Below, piece by piece: positions 39,780 to 51,700 of a stretch of DNA of 64,000 bases. Made by a program: the position numbers and the translations under genes. Under the pieces are notes generated by a model, which was not told the DNA's origin, searched no databases, and was given only the letters and a program-made list of their open reading frames with translations. This stretch comes from Oxyruncus cristatus (taxonomy: Eukaryota > Chordata > Aves > Passeriformes > Cotingidae): NCBI GenBank assembly GCA_013399855.1, contig VXAY01006827.1, positions 615,073 to 679,072 of the forward strand. The letters run 5' to 3'. The first letter of the stretch is position 1. The number at the start of each line of letters is the position of its first letter.

Positions 39780-41853
39780 GTAAGTGCTCTGCATGCCATC
39801 GCTTTTCCCTTTCAGTGTGGTATTGTTTCAGTCTCTCTTCAAAAGCCTCCTCAGTTGCAGTGATTTTCAGTGATGTGGTGGAAAGGAAATGTGAGAGCGG
39901 GCAGTGTGTCTGCAGGCTGCCCTTCCACCTCAGAGAGGAAGAGGCATTCAAAGTGCCCAGTATAATAAATGCTGTTTGCTCGTAGGAAGCATCAGTCACT
40001 TCTCATTTTCAGGGTGCAGAGCAAAATGCCTTGAAACTGTCGTCAATTACCTAGGGGAATTTCTCATGGAGCTGTTAAATATTTGTGTTGTCTAAACTGA
40101 AAAAGAGGCTTTAAATGTAACTGGAACTCCTATTTTTGCAAGATGGTGTAGTATGCTATGGGATAAGGCTTTAGTGTAATAGAAGTACCTATTTAGCAGA
40201 TACTTTGGTACGTCAGCTGCCTCATCAGGAAGTCAGAGGCTCATAAAAGGCAAAACTGTGATGTTCAGAAATGTAGAACAAGAAGTCATTGTGGTTTTTT
40301 ACAAGCACAGGCTTCTCAGCCCTGTAGTCCAGTACAGGTGCATCAGACGGTGAATCTTCCTGGATTAATTAATCGAAGCTGATTTGTGTAACAGCCCTTT
40401 TAAAAATAAGATGCCTCTGTTTTGGTCTAAACTCTTTGGAAGTTTTGCTTTTGTCACTGACTTGAAATGAAAGTTGAGACTGCTTATTTTTAAGGTAATA
40501 CTGTGTAATTTGTCTGAAGGCAGTAGAGGGGATAATTTTAAAGGTTTCTAACTGCGGAGTTCTCTGTATGAGAGCTGTACTTTTGCCACATTGTACCCAT
40601 ATTGAACAAAGTTTGGTTGTTTTTTTTTTCCTGCTTGTACTTTCTCAGGGCACTCCCTGAAGGTACAAATAGGTAGTGCTATGGCTAATGAACACCTGAT
40701 GTTGTCCCAGCATGGCTGTGTAGTATTGTTTTATGGCTTCTTCAGGTTATAAATGACATTCATTTGATAATCTAGAGTGAAATGAAATCAAAACTATACC
40801 TTTTTTAACGTAGCACACAGCGTTTGTAGTAACAGCCAAAGTGCAGGTGCAGCCAAAACCTCATGCAGAAAGCTGCAAATGGATCTCCTGAAGTAGCTTT
40901 TGTGAGTAACTTGGACAGGTTGTTCAGCTGCTGGAGCAAGTCCAGGCTGTAGCATTTGTCCCTCGTGCTAAAAGGGAATGCTGGAGGAAGGGCTGTGCCC
41001 CATGTGAGAGTCTGTGCCTCGTCACCAGTGTATCCAAAAGCTCACGTGGAGGATAGAGGTGGCAAGGGGGCTTAGGCTGTGTGGAAATGTAGCAGTTTAA
41101 CTGGTGAAGAACTTTCTCAGCTAATTAAGGATACAGATAATATTGCGGTGACAGCTTTAAAATAGACAACTTGTGCTAAAAGACAAATGTTTTTGGCTTT
41201 CCACACGCAGTCTGAATTACATCATTTATAACCCGTAGGAGGCTATCGTGGTTTCCTCAGGGGAGGATCAGCTGTTACTTTTTCATAACTGAAAAAAATT
41301 CTGGATTCCTTTTTTTTTTCCAGGGGAATATTTTCAGAATTGATTTTTGTCAGTCTGTTGAAGTGGATCGTTATTGGTTACATAAATCTTCCAGGTTTAG
41401 TACACCCAACCACATTCTCATCCCATCAATGGCAGCTCAGAATAAGAGAACTAAAGTTAGCAGAGGTCTGATTGAAACCAACCCCCTGTGCTTAGATGGC
41501 TTTTTTCCATCTTCTGAACAGGAATGCTATTTTTGAGTACTATCATAAAGCACAGATTTTCATAGAGGTGGGTATAATAGAAGTCCTGTTCTAAAACACT
41601 TCCCTTGTTCATTGAGCAAGGTTGTCTGTCCTCGTAGCATTGCTCCTGTCTTACCTAAAATTGCTGAGAACTGCTCAGACTTGCTTCTGAGGCTGGAACA
41701 GAACTTGAAGCAGGATGCTGGATGCCAGTTCTACCAAAACTGCTATTTCTTAGGCTGGAAAAAGTTATCTGTAGCCTTGGAGCAAAACAGTAGATCTGCT
41801 CTTGTGTATCAAGTTGAACCCCCTTGAACATGTCTACACACAATGGCCCTTTT

Positions 41854-41872
41854 TGTGTGTGTGTGTGTGTGT
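41854..41872. repeat. (TG)n microsatellite
   Basis: Nine to ten TG dinucleotides in a row, lying in intron 1. Confidence 0.9.
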
Positions 41873-43004
41873 CTGTGCTCTGACTCTTGCATGACTTGTT
41901 CCCAGGATGACCAGCCCACTAATGGCAGATGTCCATGGTAAAAAGATGCTTTCATTCTGTTTATGAGAATGAAAAACTCCTCTGTTGAGACTTTACAGAT
42001 GTTCTCAAGGCACAGTAGCAGATAGTTGTTTGCGTTGGTTTATTCTTGGTATCCTGTGCCAGGAGAGGCTCCTTGCTCATTTCAGAGCTTGGCCTTGTCA
42101 TCTTATTTTTGATGCTTTCATATCATAAGACACTATTGTGTGTATGGTGGATGGCTAAGCTTATTCTGAGTTATAAAAGAAAATGTGTACAGTGTAGACT
42201 AAGGAAATAATGAGCCATATAGAAGCAGAAGGCTGGACTGATTTTTCTCAAACTCCCAAGGCTTATTCTTGGGGAGGAGGAGAGGGGAAGGGGAGTTATG
42301 CTGGAAAGCTTCCTTTTCTGGAAAGAAAATGAATTATCCTTCCTTAGAAAGGTAGTGTATGGCTACTGATCTAAAGTGATTGAGCAATTTGAATGTCCAG
42401 CAGCTGCATCGCTAAACCTTTCCTGTGCATCTCCAGGGAAGGATGTGAGCTGTAGACAGAAACTGCCTAATTCAAAAGTGGAGTATAAAACCTGCTGATC
42501 TTAAAACTGCAGGAATGTGTCTGAAGAAAACGTGAGCTTGTTTTTAACTGGAAACTGGAAGAAGTGTGAAGACGATGGTTGATAAACACATACTCTCTCA
42601 CCCAGTGATCACTTCAGTAAAAACTATTTCAGTACAATTTTACAAAAAGGTTGATAGGAAAAACAGTGAAAGGGGAATAACTTTCCGGTGGTAATTTAAC
42701 CATCATGTAGAAAAAAGTGATTTCTCAACCTTTGTCTCAGCTTTCAGAAACATAGTGATGCAAGGAGCTGATTCCTTGTTGCTCGCACCAGTGGAAATCA
42801 GTAACAACATTGATATTGTTTGTGAAACCTGGCAACTTGGACTTGATGGGAACTCAAACAAGAAGTCAGTCTGCTGGGAATTACTTTTGGGTTTGGTAAA
42901 TCCCAGGGGAATAAGGACAAAATTGTGTTTCATTGCTAATGGAGTTACTCATAATTTATGTCTAACTGGTCAAAGTGGGACTGGACTGCTTTAGATCAGG
43001 CTGT

Positions 43005-43090
43005 TCAGGGCCAGATGCAGGTTGATCTCCAAGGATGGAGATCTCACAACCCCTCTGGATTGTTTCCTCCTCGTGCCCCCCTTTGCCCCC
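43005..43090 (-). repeat. CR1 LINE fragment (degraded)
   Basis: The phrase tctccaaggatggagatctc, then acaacccctctggattgttt, parallels the CR1 block 'tctccagggatggagactccacaacctctctgggcaacctgtt'. The copy is old, minus-strand and has unclear ends. Confidence 0.6.
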
Positions 43091-46000
43091 CAATAGCTAA
43101 TCAGGACTTTTCTGGGTTGTAGGTTGTTTGTTGCTTCTTGTTCTGCCACTGAGTACCTGCCAAAAGGACTAGATTCTTTTTCATTTGTATCCCCCCTGAC
43201 TGAACACAGAAAGGCTGAGGGAGGAGCTGGATGTGAGAATTGCAAGGATAGTAAATGGAGAACAGCAAATAGCAAATTATATAAAAATAAAAATAGTAAT
43301 AGACAAGATGCCTTGTGCTTTATTTCTAAAAGCCAAAAAAATCCAGACTTTAAAATATGTAGATATAGAACATAAAGAAGATAATATTATGAAAATGGAA
43401 GGGAAAATTCCCGGTTTTGCATCTGAATCAGCATATTTTTATTTTAATATACTCACTGACAGAGGACTTCTTTCTATACTGTGAAAGTGGGTTTTTATGC
43501 AGTATTTTAGAAAAGGGCTAGTCTGGCACTAGCTACAGTTGCTAGCAGCCTATAATGCTGGCTCTGTGTTTAGAAAATGATGGTAATTTATTACAAAGAG
43601 ACTTTTATTCTAGTATTTTTAGCTCACAGCCGAGTGTTTAATGAATCTCTGCTTGGGCTCATTGAATTTATGTTCTCCCCTCCCCCTGCCCCATTTTAAC
43701 CATTAAGATGCTGCTGTTCCTGCTGCAATTCCAAAAGCTGTACTTGGGTCTACTAAATAGCAAACTGATTCACAAGGTGCTCTGCCTTACTGCAAACAAG
43801 ACCTGAAGACTTGCTGTAGAAGCCACCAAAGCCTGGCTGTTTGTGAGTCTCGTGATCAGAAAAGGCTGATTTGTGGTTGAGTGGTTGAGGATGGGCTGGG
43901 TAAGCTAAAGCTGATAGTTCAAAACCAACCCAAAGTCAGTCTGTCCCCCACTGAAAATGATGTGTCCAGTGAAAGTGGGCTCTTAAACTCATGTACTCTG
44001 AAGCATGGTTTGTGAGGTCTTTCCAGGGCATAGACTGGGTTCAGGCTAGGGCTTGCATGAGACTAGAATTATATGGCTTTTGTATGGCTTTTCCTTCTGC
44101 TTGAATGTAGTCAGAAATCTGTGGCTTGCTTTCTTTGCCTTCTGTGACTTTAGTGAGTACTGGAAAACAGGAGGGCTTGTAAGAAACTAGATTTACATTC
44201 CTTCAACAAATACTTTTCTCAGCTTAGTTGTTCTCTGTTTCCAGTCTTTCAAAACAGTTTCACATGATAGTATTGAGCAAGTTGCCCTCACTGAGCTTTT
44301 CCCTGCCTCCAGAGGAGCCAGTGTTAAGAATAAAAAGGTACTTCTTGTTTATGAGTTCTTCCTGGTCCAGTTTCCTATTTTCGAGGCTGAAGGATTTTGA
44401 CTGGTACCCACTGTGGTTTTGTGCTAACTGCAAACAGTTGGGCTCGACTCTTAACCATGCAAGTTGCATTACTCAGAAAATCTTTTCAAATCTGTAGTAC
44501 TGTGCACAGGTAGGGGTTTTCAGGCTTTGGCCTCTTCTCTTTGGCAGAAGCAGAGGTCTTGACATGTGAAGTTTGCTGTTGCCAGCTCTATGATTTTGGA
44601 AGAACGCTGGATGAGAGGAGATCTTGTAATTGACACCTTGTTCCTCATCAGCATTGAAGGTGTTTGGAGAAGTTTAGAGCAGTTTGTTGTTCTGCGCCTG
44701 CTCCATGGAAGCATCTTCCAGTGATGTCTGGAAATGCTGCTGTGAAAAGCGAAATTGTAACTTGCATCTCTTTTGTTCAAGCAGTTGGTTCCTTATTTGT
44801 CACTTCAGGACCAAGTTGCCTTTTTAACATTTTAATTAGCCTTTCCTAACACTTTGAGGAAGTCCCCTGTAGTATTCTAGGAATAAAAACCGGTCAGGTT
44901 ATGCTACAAGAGAAAGCCCATTAAATATATTAGGAGATCCTTCCTCTCAGCTCACAAGCATTGCTTCCTGTAAGTTCTTTACTCAGATTTAAGTGATCCA
45001 TAAGCCTGCTCTGTTTCAGGAGTGGAAATGTTATCCCGTGGCTAGATTAGACTCATCTCTAGTAGGACAACACTTGAGTTTTATTTGCAGACAACAAATT
45101 TCCCTTGGACTGATCTTCAGGATCTCACTGGGAGGATATACTTGGTCTTCATTATTTATGTGAACAAGAAAAGGTTTCCTTTTGAGTACCAGGCAGATCA
45201 CACTGGGTGAGAAGTAGTGTGTATGTTGGGCTGATTATTTTTTTTTTAGGAGTGCTGAATCTTGTATATGCTTGACTTGAAGTAATCTAGGGGTGTTAGT
45301 AGTTGTGAAAGTGGTGTGTGCAGCTCATAAAGGTTCTGAGATGTATTTTTTAAAAAAATCAAAGTTCTAACATTCAAGCCAGGCTTTTGAAAATGAACAA
45401 ACTGTGTTTTTAGTGATAGCTCCAGATTTTTAACTCTTGAACCTTCCTTGAGTCTAATAAGAAGTGGGTTTCCATCAAATGTGCGGAGTAAACTTGTCTG
45501 GATTTCTTTAAGTGTAAAACAGAAGAAAATGTTTTAAGGAGGAGCTGAGTGTTAGACACTGGACACTTTTTCATTATTCTAAGATTTTCTGTATAATTTC
45601 TTGCGTTGCTGAAGTCTGTCCCTGGGCACTGTTGACCCGGTTTATCATTTCTTCTGAGTTACCTCTTAAGAGGAGGTCACTGGCCATTTGCTTGGGTAAC
45701 TCTTTAGGGTCTCCTTTAACTATCCAACTGTTATTTTAATGACACTCAAAAGCTGACTCACACCGGGAGATGTATTTTTTTGGCTTTCTGTGAAATTGTT
45801 CATTTGGATGAACAGAGGAAGAAGGAGAAGCTACACCAAGCCTGTTCTTGTATTAATAGCTAAAGTTATTTTTAATGCTTGCCTTCCCACCTTTGCTGAG
45901 TTGAAAGGATTTTAGTTCTTTATCAAACACTGCAATGTTGGGGTTATACTATTTAAATCTTTGGTTATGGTGTCCTGGTATTTACTAGTCCTATGCTATT

Positions 46001-48616
46001 TCCTAAGAGGCAGTGCTCCAGATTTCATAGCAGTATTTCTTGTGAGTTCTTAAATGTCAGTGCAAAGGACAACTGTTGGCCAAGATGAAATTAGTTTTAT
46101 GTGGAGAAGACTGAATTGCAGGGGAGAGCCTGCTGAGGAGATCAGTATTCAAGTAGAAAACAGGTTAATCATGTGGGGAGGAGATGAAAACATGGGTTGT
46201 TTTCAAGAAGATAATCATACAAGCAACTGTAATGTGGGATTTTAAAATAAAACAAGAAGTGCTGAAGTTGATAGTAAAAATACTTTATAGAAAATATGTC
46301 CTTATTTTTATATACAGATAAAGCACGAAGATTTATCCTCACTTCTTAAGTAGAAATACTTCAGGCAGGAGATGTGGCTGGAGAACTGAGAGCACTATTG
46401 AACACTAAGATCAATATAGTTCAGTATTAATGTCAGTAAACCAGCCCTGAGGTGTCTTTGTAGGCACATGGTTTCAGAGAATTGCTGGTGTGGGTCATCC
46501 AAGGTGGGGAGTGATGTCGGGGCAAGGAGGACTCTAGAAGGCATGAACATGAAAATCGTGAGCGGTTAATGTTGTGGGGCTCCTCTTATCAAATGGGGCA
46601 ATTCCCACTTTGATGTGTTGTGACTTCTAGCACGATAAAGGCTGAAGGTCTCATTTTCATATGATAAGTTTGCTTTAAATTCTTTATCTTAGAATTTTAC
46701 ATGCAAAACCTACAGCAGTAAGTACCCTCACAGTCCCAGTGGAGTTACTGGTAAACTCGGATCAGCAATCTAGAAGTGCTTTGGAGCAAACTCTACTGCT
46801 TTGCTCCCTCCTGTGCTGCTGCTGCAATTCCTGTGGGGCAGATGGGGACTCTTGGATCAGTATAAGGTGCTTTCAGCATCAGCAGAGTGATGGGTCCCAA
46901 AGGCTTGAACCAGGACAGCTGCCCAGTGAAAATGCACAGTGCTTCCTATGCAACCAAAATACATTGGTGTAAGTGTTGGGTAAGTGATGGGACACAGACA
47001 CTTGGTAGGAGTGTTGTGCCAGTTGAGTTTATTGCAGTGCACATTTGGCAGTGGGTCAGGATACAGCTGGGATAATGTTACACACGCGCTAGCCACAGAG
47101 ACAGTCTGCAGTTGACTTGTGTGAAGCACTATGAAATCTACAGTACTAATGCTTGAAAACAAGGAGGAAAGATTTGGAAAATAATGAGAAATTAAAGGAG
47201 GAAGCCTCCTGGTTGTGTTCTGTTGGCATCACAGCAAACATCTGTAGAACAGTGAGATGTCTTTGTATTTGTGTGAGGCCCTCACAAGTATGTGGAATAG
47301 CATGAAGGAGCAAACTGAGTTCTTAGGGAGCACTGCGAGCGGATTGCAATCAGTATGTCCATGTTGGATAAGAAGTTGGTAGATTGAGAGGACCTGTTGA
47401 AGGCCAAGCTTCTCAGTGACAGAGCAAAGAGGACTGGGAGAGGGTGTAGAGATAAGGTCAGTAATGGGATCTTGCATTAGCTTCTGAACAAATACGAGCA
47501 AGATGTGAAGCACTGCCACGTCCTTTTCTCTGTTCTTACGACAGAAGATGGTGGTAGATAGAATCTTCATGATGACGTCTTTTTGCTAATGACTGTGGTC
47601 TAGTTAAGGTAGAGGAAAATGGAGATACAGCACTGTAGTTGAGATCAAAGTCGACGACAGGATACAAGAAATGCTGTGTGTGTCAAAAAGTGTATTTGCA
47701 CGGAAGGCAGGATGTGAACCCTCAGTACTAAAAAAGATGAGTAGCTTTTTGAGTTGGTGTGAAAACTTACCTGGAAGGAAGGAAATGTTCTTATTTCTAT
47801 TACAGCTTCAAACGGGCTGGCATCAGCTTTATTCTTTATCGACCAAGTGCTCAGCTGGGTAGGCTTTCTCTGGAGGAAGGTCAGAGATGGGCTGGATAGG
47901 TCAGGAGTGTCTGGAAATGCTCCTAATGAGAAGCTGTAAAATATAATACTATGAACTGTTCCTCAAAGCAGAAGTCTGAGGGGGGAAAAAAATGCACCCT
48001 GAGACTGTTCTCATTAAGAACTATGTGGAATTCCCTCAGGAAATTTCCTTCAAACAGATGTTTGTATGACTTCTGTCTCTGGTTAAACATGAGAGATCAC
48101 GTTGCACACCCTACACTTGTATGGTAGACTCAGTATCAAATTGTCAAACAACTTCCTTCCGTCTGCAAATCCAGAAACTTCTTGGAAAGCTCTGAATAAG
48201 ACACTTTCCATGAAAGCTTCTACCTCTCTAGCTAATGGACTGATATTGCTTTGTATTTTTTTCTTTAAATTTAATGCTTATCTGGCTCTACTTCTTAATA
48301 GCTGAACAAAATATACTAAATGAAGCTATGTACCATTTATTCTAAATGCTAGCATGAAGGAAGAGCGATGTGGATATTTCAAGGCCTTAGTGAAATTTTC
48401 TGAGTGCACTTTTTTGTGACTTGCTAGTTCTTCAAGGCAATTCGATCTTAATTCATGTAGGTTTATAGAAATGGTTTTTTTAAATTATTTCAGCCAAAAC
48501 CAAAATATGGAGAACACAAAATATTGTACCTACTATATCAGATAGGTGTGCAAGTTTGTGTAATTGATGGATTTGAGTACTTTCTCTTACGCTTAACTTT
48601 GTTTTTGTTTTTCCAG

Positions 48617-48690
48617 GAAATAATGAAAAAAGCGTGCCACAACTCTTGATCAGAGACCTGAAATTTGAGAAGAAGTCATTAGCTAAGCTC
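48617..48690 (+). promoter_or_regulatory. PELI1: 5' UTR part of the first coding exon, with an 8-codon uORF
   Basis: A polypyrimidine-AG acceptor (tttttccag) ends at 48616. The 74 nt before the start codon contain an upstream ATG at 48623-48625. It opens a uORF of eight codons (MKKACHNS) that stops at 48647-48649, 41 nt before the main ATG and in a different frame. The main ATG has a poor Kozak context (ctcATGt), so leader control of translation is plausible. In the PELI1 frame these 74 nt have no stop, which matters for the possible N-terminal extension. Confidence 0.7.
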
Positions 48691-48761
48691 ATGTTTTCTC
48701 CTGATCAAGAAAATCATCCATCAAAAGCACCAGTCAAATATGGTGAATTGATTGTATTAGG
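48691..48761 (+). CDS. PELI1: PELI1 coding exon 1
   Basis: Encodes residues 1-23 plus two bases of codon 24, beginning MFSPDQENHPSKAPVKYGEL. The donor is gg|gtaagtg at 48761/48762. The ATG is chosen because the N-terminus matches Pellino-1 and because the standard leader has an in-frame stop upstream. Confidence 0.95.
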
Positions 48762-51700
48762 GTAAGTGTTTGAGTGTGGGAGTCTGAGGGTTTTCTCATG
48801 AGTTACATTGGAGTTTTGGAGGACAGCATATCTATTTCTTAGGGGTTTATTTCAGTCAGAATTCTCTAAATTAATGCCTCTCCACCAGGGTTGGTGAATA
48901 TTTAGAGTGTTTCATTTACAACATGAACACACCATTTAGAGATGAAGCCCCAGAAAGGCAGATAATCTTCCTTGGTTTCATGTTTGGGACTCAAGACTCT
49001 TTGGGTTGTCGATAGCAGATTTGGGATTCATCTGGGTAGCATTCCTTGCCCTTCAAGCTTTATGTGTCTGTGCTGGGATTCTGTGGGCATGTTTCAATAT
49101 TGTGTTCATCGATTCTTGGATTTAAGTTGATTAATTAAAAAAATCTGTGATGAGTAACACTACACTAATTAAGGATACTTTGTGCTTAGAATGAAAGGTC
49201 TTGTGGGCCTGTATCTCATGAGGAGCTAATCGATACAGGAAGATGGACTTTGTTCTTTTCTGTGCTTTTTGATAGGTACAATGGGTCTCTCCCAAACGGA
49301 GATAGAGGAAGAAGAAAAAGTAGGTTTGCTTTATTTAAAAGGCCCAAGGCAAATGGGGTGAAACCCAGCACTGTGCACATTGCCTGTACCCCTCAGGCAG
49401 CAAAGGTAAGCTCCGTTTCTCTAGTTGAGTCTGATTTCTCCTGGTGCTGTAAAAAAGAGCTCCGTCAACTCAGAGCTGTTATGAAACAGTGTAAAAAGCA
49501 TGAAGTTCTGTCTGTGAAAAGAATGGTTCATAATTATCCAAGGTTTTTTGTTACCTGTCAGGGTTAGCAAGAAACAGTTCAGCAAGGCAGATTTGGTGCC
49601 TAGTCCTTGCTGTGGCCAGAAAGGAGAATTATTATTTTTGAAACATGAATGTTCCGGGCACAGACTGGTCATGTAAAACTTTGTATTTTGTGTTCCTTCC
49701 AAACTCAACTACAGACATCTGTTTTAGTCTTTGTGTTTTTGCACTCACTCGTGCTTTAGGGCTACCTTTGCTTCACTAAAGCTGAATTTTAAATGATTCT
49801 TTGTCAAAGCTCCATGTGCGTTTGCTGCTCCATACAATGGGTAGGAGTTGGCCAGGGATGGGGCCAGGTGGGTTTTGCAGGACATGGTTCATAGAGCTTA
49901 TAATCAGTAGCAGTAAAGGAGTGGCTTAGGTCCTGAAGTTGAATTGTATTTCATGTCAAAACTTCATTATAGCTAAGGTATTAACCATGAAATACTTCTG
50001 TATTGTGGCTATTCAAGTGTGTGTGCAATTATGTTCAAGAACTAATGGAGCATTTCTGCTAAAACAATGGAATTTGAGGAGGTTTAGTGGTTGCTTAGAA
50101 ATTGCCAGCGACAAGATCAGGCCCTTGAACAAATACTGTAGTGTTGAGAATTTGACTCCCTGAATACCTTGATACTGAATACCCTGAATTCAGGAAATTG
50201 CCACAAAGTTTTCTGAAATCAAAAGCATTTTTCTAACCCAAGTTCTTGTAGTAGAATTACATTCATAGGAGATCTGTGAAAACAACGCTTATTTTTGCAA
50301 ATTCTTCATGGTCTTCAAGTTAAGTGCTGTTTAGATGCACTTCTGAGTAGTCTTTGCTCACTTCCTACTAGGGGCTTGCAGAATGAACATCCAGACTAAC
50401 AAGCTGAAACCTAGATTACGTTGCTACAACTTCTGCAACCTGTGCTGAGTTTCTCCATTTTACCCTATTTACCACCACTTTTTTGTCTATGTACATTATC
50501 AGTCATCACTGATTTTAGTATGAACTTGGGTCCTGTTTTTAGAATGAAGTCCCTGAGTTTTAGGTCCTCACTTTGTTGTTGGACGGGTTGAGGCTGAAAT
50601 GGCCACGCAGGTATTACATTCAGTTTTAGCCTTTTGCATTTGGTTGGTTTGTTCTTTTGTGTTAAGGCCAGCATTGCCTTAACACAAAACATGACTAATA
50701 ATATGCCCTGGTTATGTGTATTTTGTTGCAGCGTGTGGTGAAGAGACCAGTTTGGTCTGTTGCTGAATCAATCCTGCAGCTTTATTTTAATGGCCAGGAC
50801 AGGGTTTTGTGAAGTTTAACTACAGGTGTTGCTATCAACCATCTGCAATAACTAGCAGAACAGGAGCCTGATTTTATATATATAGATAGATAGATAGATA
50901 GTCTACTTTGCTGTATATTGAAGAGTTATTGTGCACTGGTTCAATAATATTTGGCATTTTTCCATAGGCAATAAGTAATAAGGACCAACACAGCATATCT
51001 TACACTTTGTCTCGGGCCCAGACAGTAGTAGTTGAATATACACATGACAGCAACACCGACATGTTCCAGGTATGTGAAGTAAACATGTGAGTGTATTCTC
51101 ACTCTTGGTGGCTTCTGACAAGGCATCCTCTCTGCAGGCTTTTTTCCCTCAGACCCAGAACTTTGCATGTGTCAAGTTTCTACATTTTACTCCTCAGAAC
51201 AATTTAATTCTGTTTGTTCCCCAGGCCATCCCACAAACAAGGCTGTGTCTGTGCATCTCTCTTAGACTTGGGCAAAGGTGAAAGTTGGGGGGTGGTTTGT
51301 GACTAATGCACAGGATTATGGTTTTGCCTTTGATTGCTGGTTGGCAAGTCCTGTAACCTGTCTCCTAGTCCCTCTCTGCTAAATGAAGAATGAAGTGCAC
51401 AGTTCTCTTTAAGCACTTGGAACTTTGCTTCTGGAATTTACAAAGGGATTTGGGATCAGCCAGTTGGAGACGGGGTAGAAGAAATACAATGTGGAAACAC
51501 AAGAAAGCTTCTGGCACAACTAATATGAAAAATACCCTGAACTTCTTTAAGCAAACCCAGAAATGTCTAAAGTGCTGGGAGGTGTGGAGAGAGGAGCCTC
51601 ACTGCTAACACTGGCAGTTCAGAGCAACTTCACTGCAGTTCCTGTGTGTCTGAGGAGGGACCACAAACACATTTGCAGCTGTGCTGTGCACTCATATCTT

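Larger units (their letters stand above)
38940..39800 (+). promoter_or_regulatory. PELI1: candidate internal (alternative) promoter in PELI1 intron 1
   Basis: This patch is clearly richer in CpG than the intron around it (for example gcgagaggcggcgac near 38950, gcgggtgcgtgg near 39167, cggggcgagg at about 39482 and gtgccggtataac near 39235). It includes a CCAAT box (39540-39544) and a TATAAAG box (39676-39682), followed about 100 bp later by a strong splice donor ccg|gtaagtg at 39779/39780. That order is what a promoter plus short first exon would show. It is inferred from sequence only; CAGE, H3K4me3 or ATAC data would test it. Confidence 0.5.
14583..48616 (+). other. PELI1: PELI1 intron 1 (~34 kb)
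   Basis: This long interval separates the candidate first exon from the first coding exon. It is AT-rich and has no recognised coding exon. It contains a T40 tract (15078-15117), CR1 fragments, one solo LTR, short tandem repeats and a CpG-enriched, promoter-like patch at 38.9-39.8 kb, all listed separately. Outside those I see only unique, non-coding sequence. A large first intron after a non-coding exon is the arrangement I would expect for PELI1. Confidence 0.6.

Noticed and set aside
50873..50905. CRISPR-like tandem units
   Set aside because: A simple (TAGA)n repeat without spacers in a vertebrate intron.
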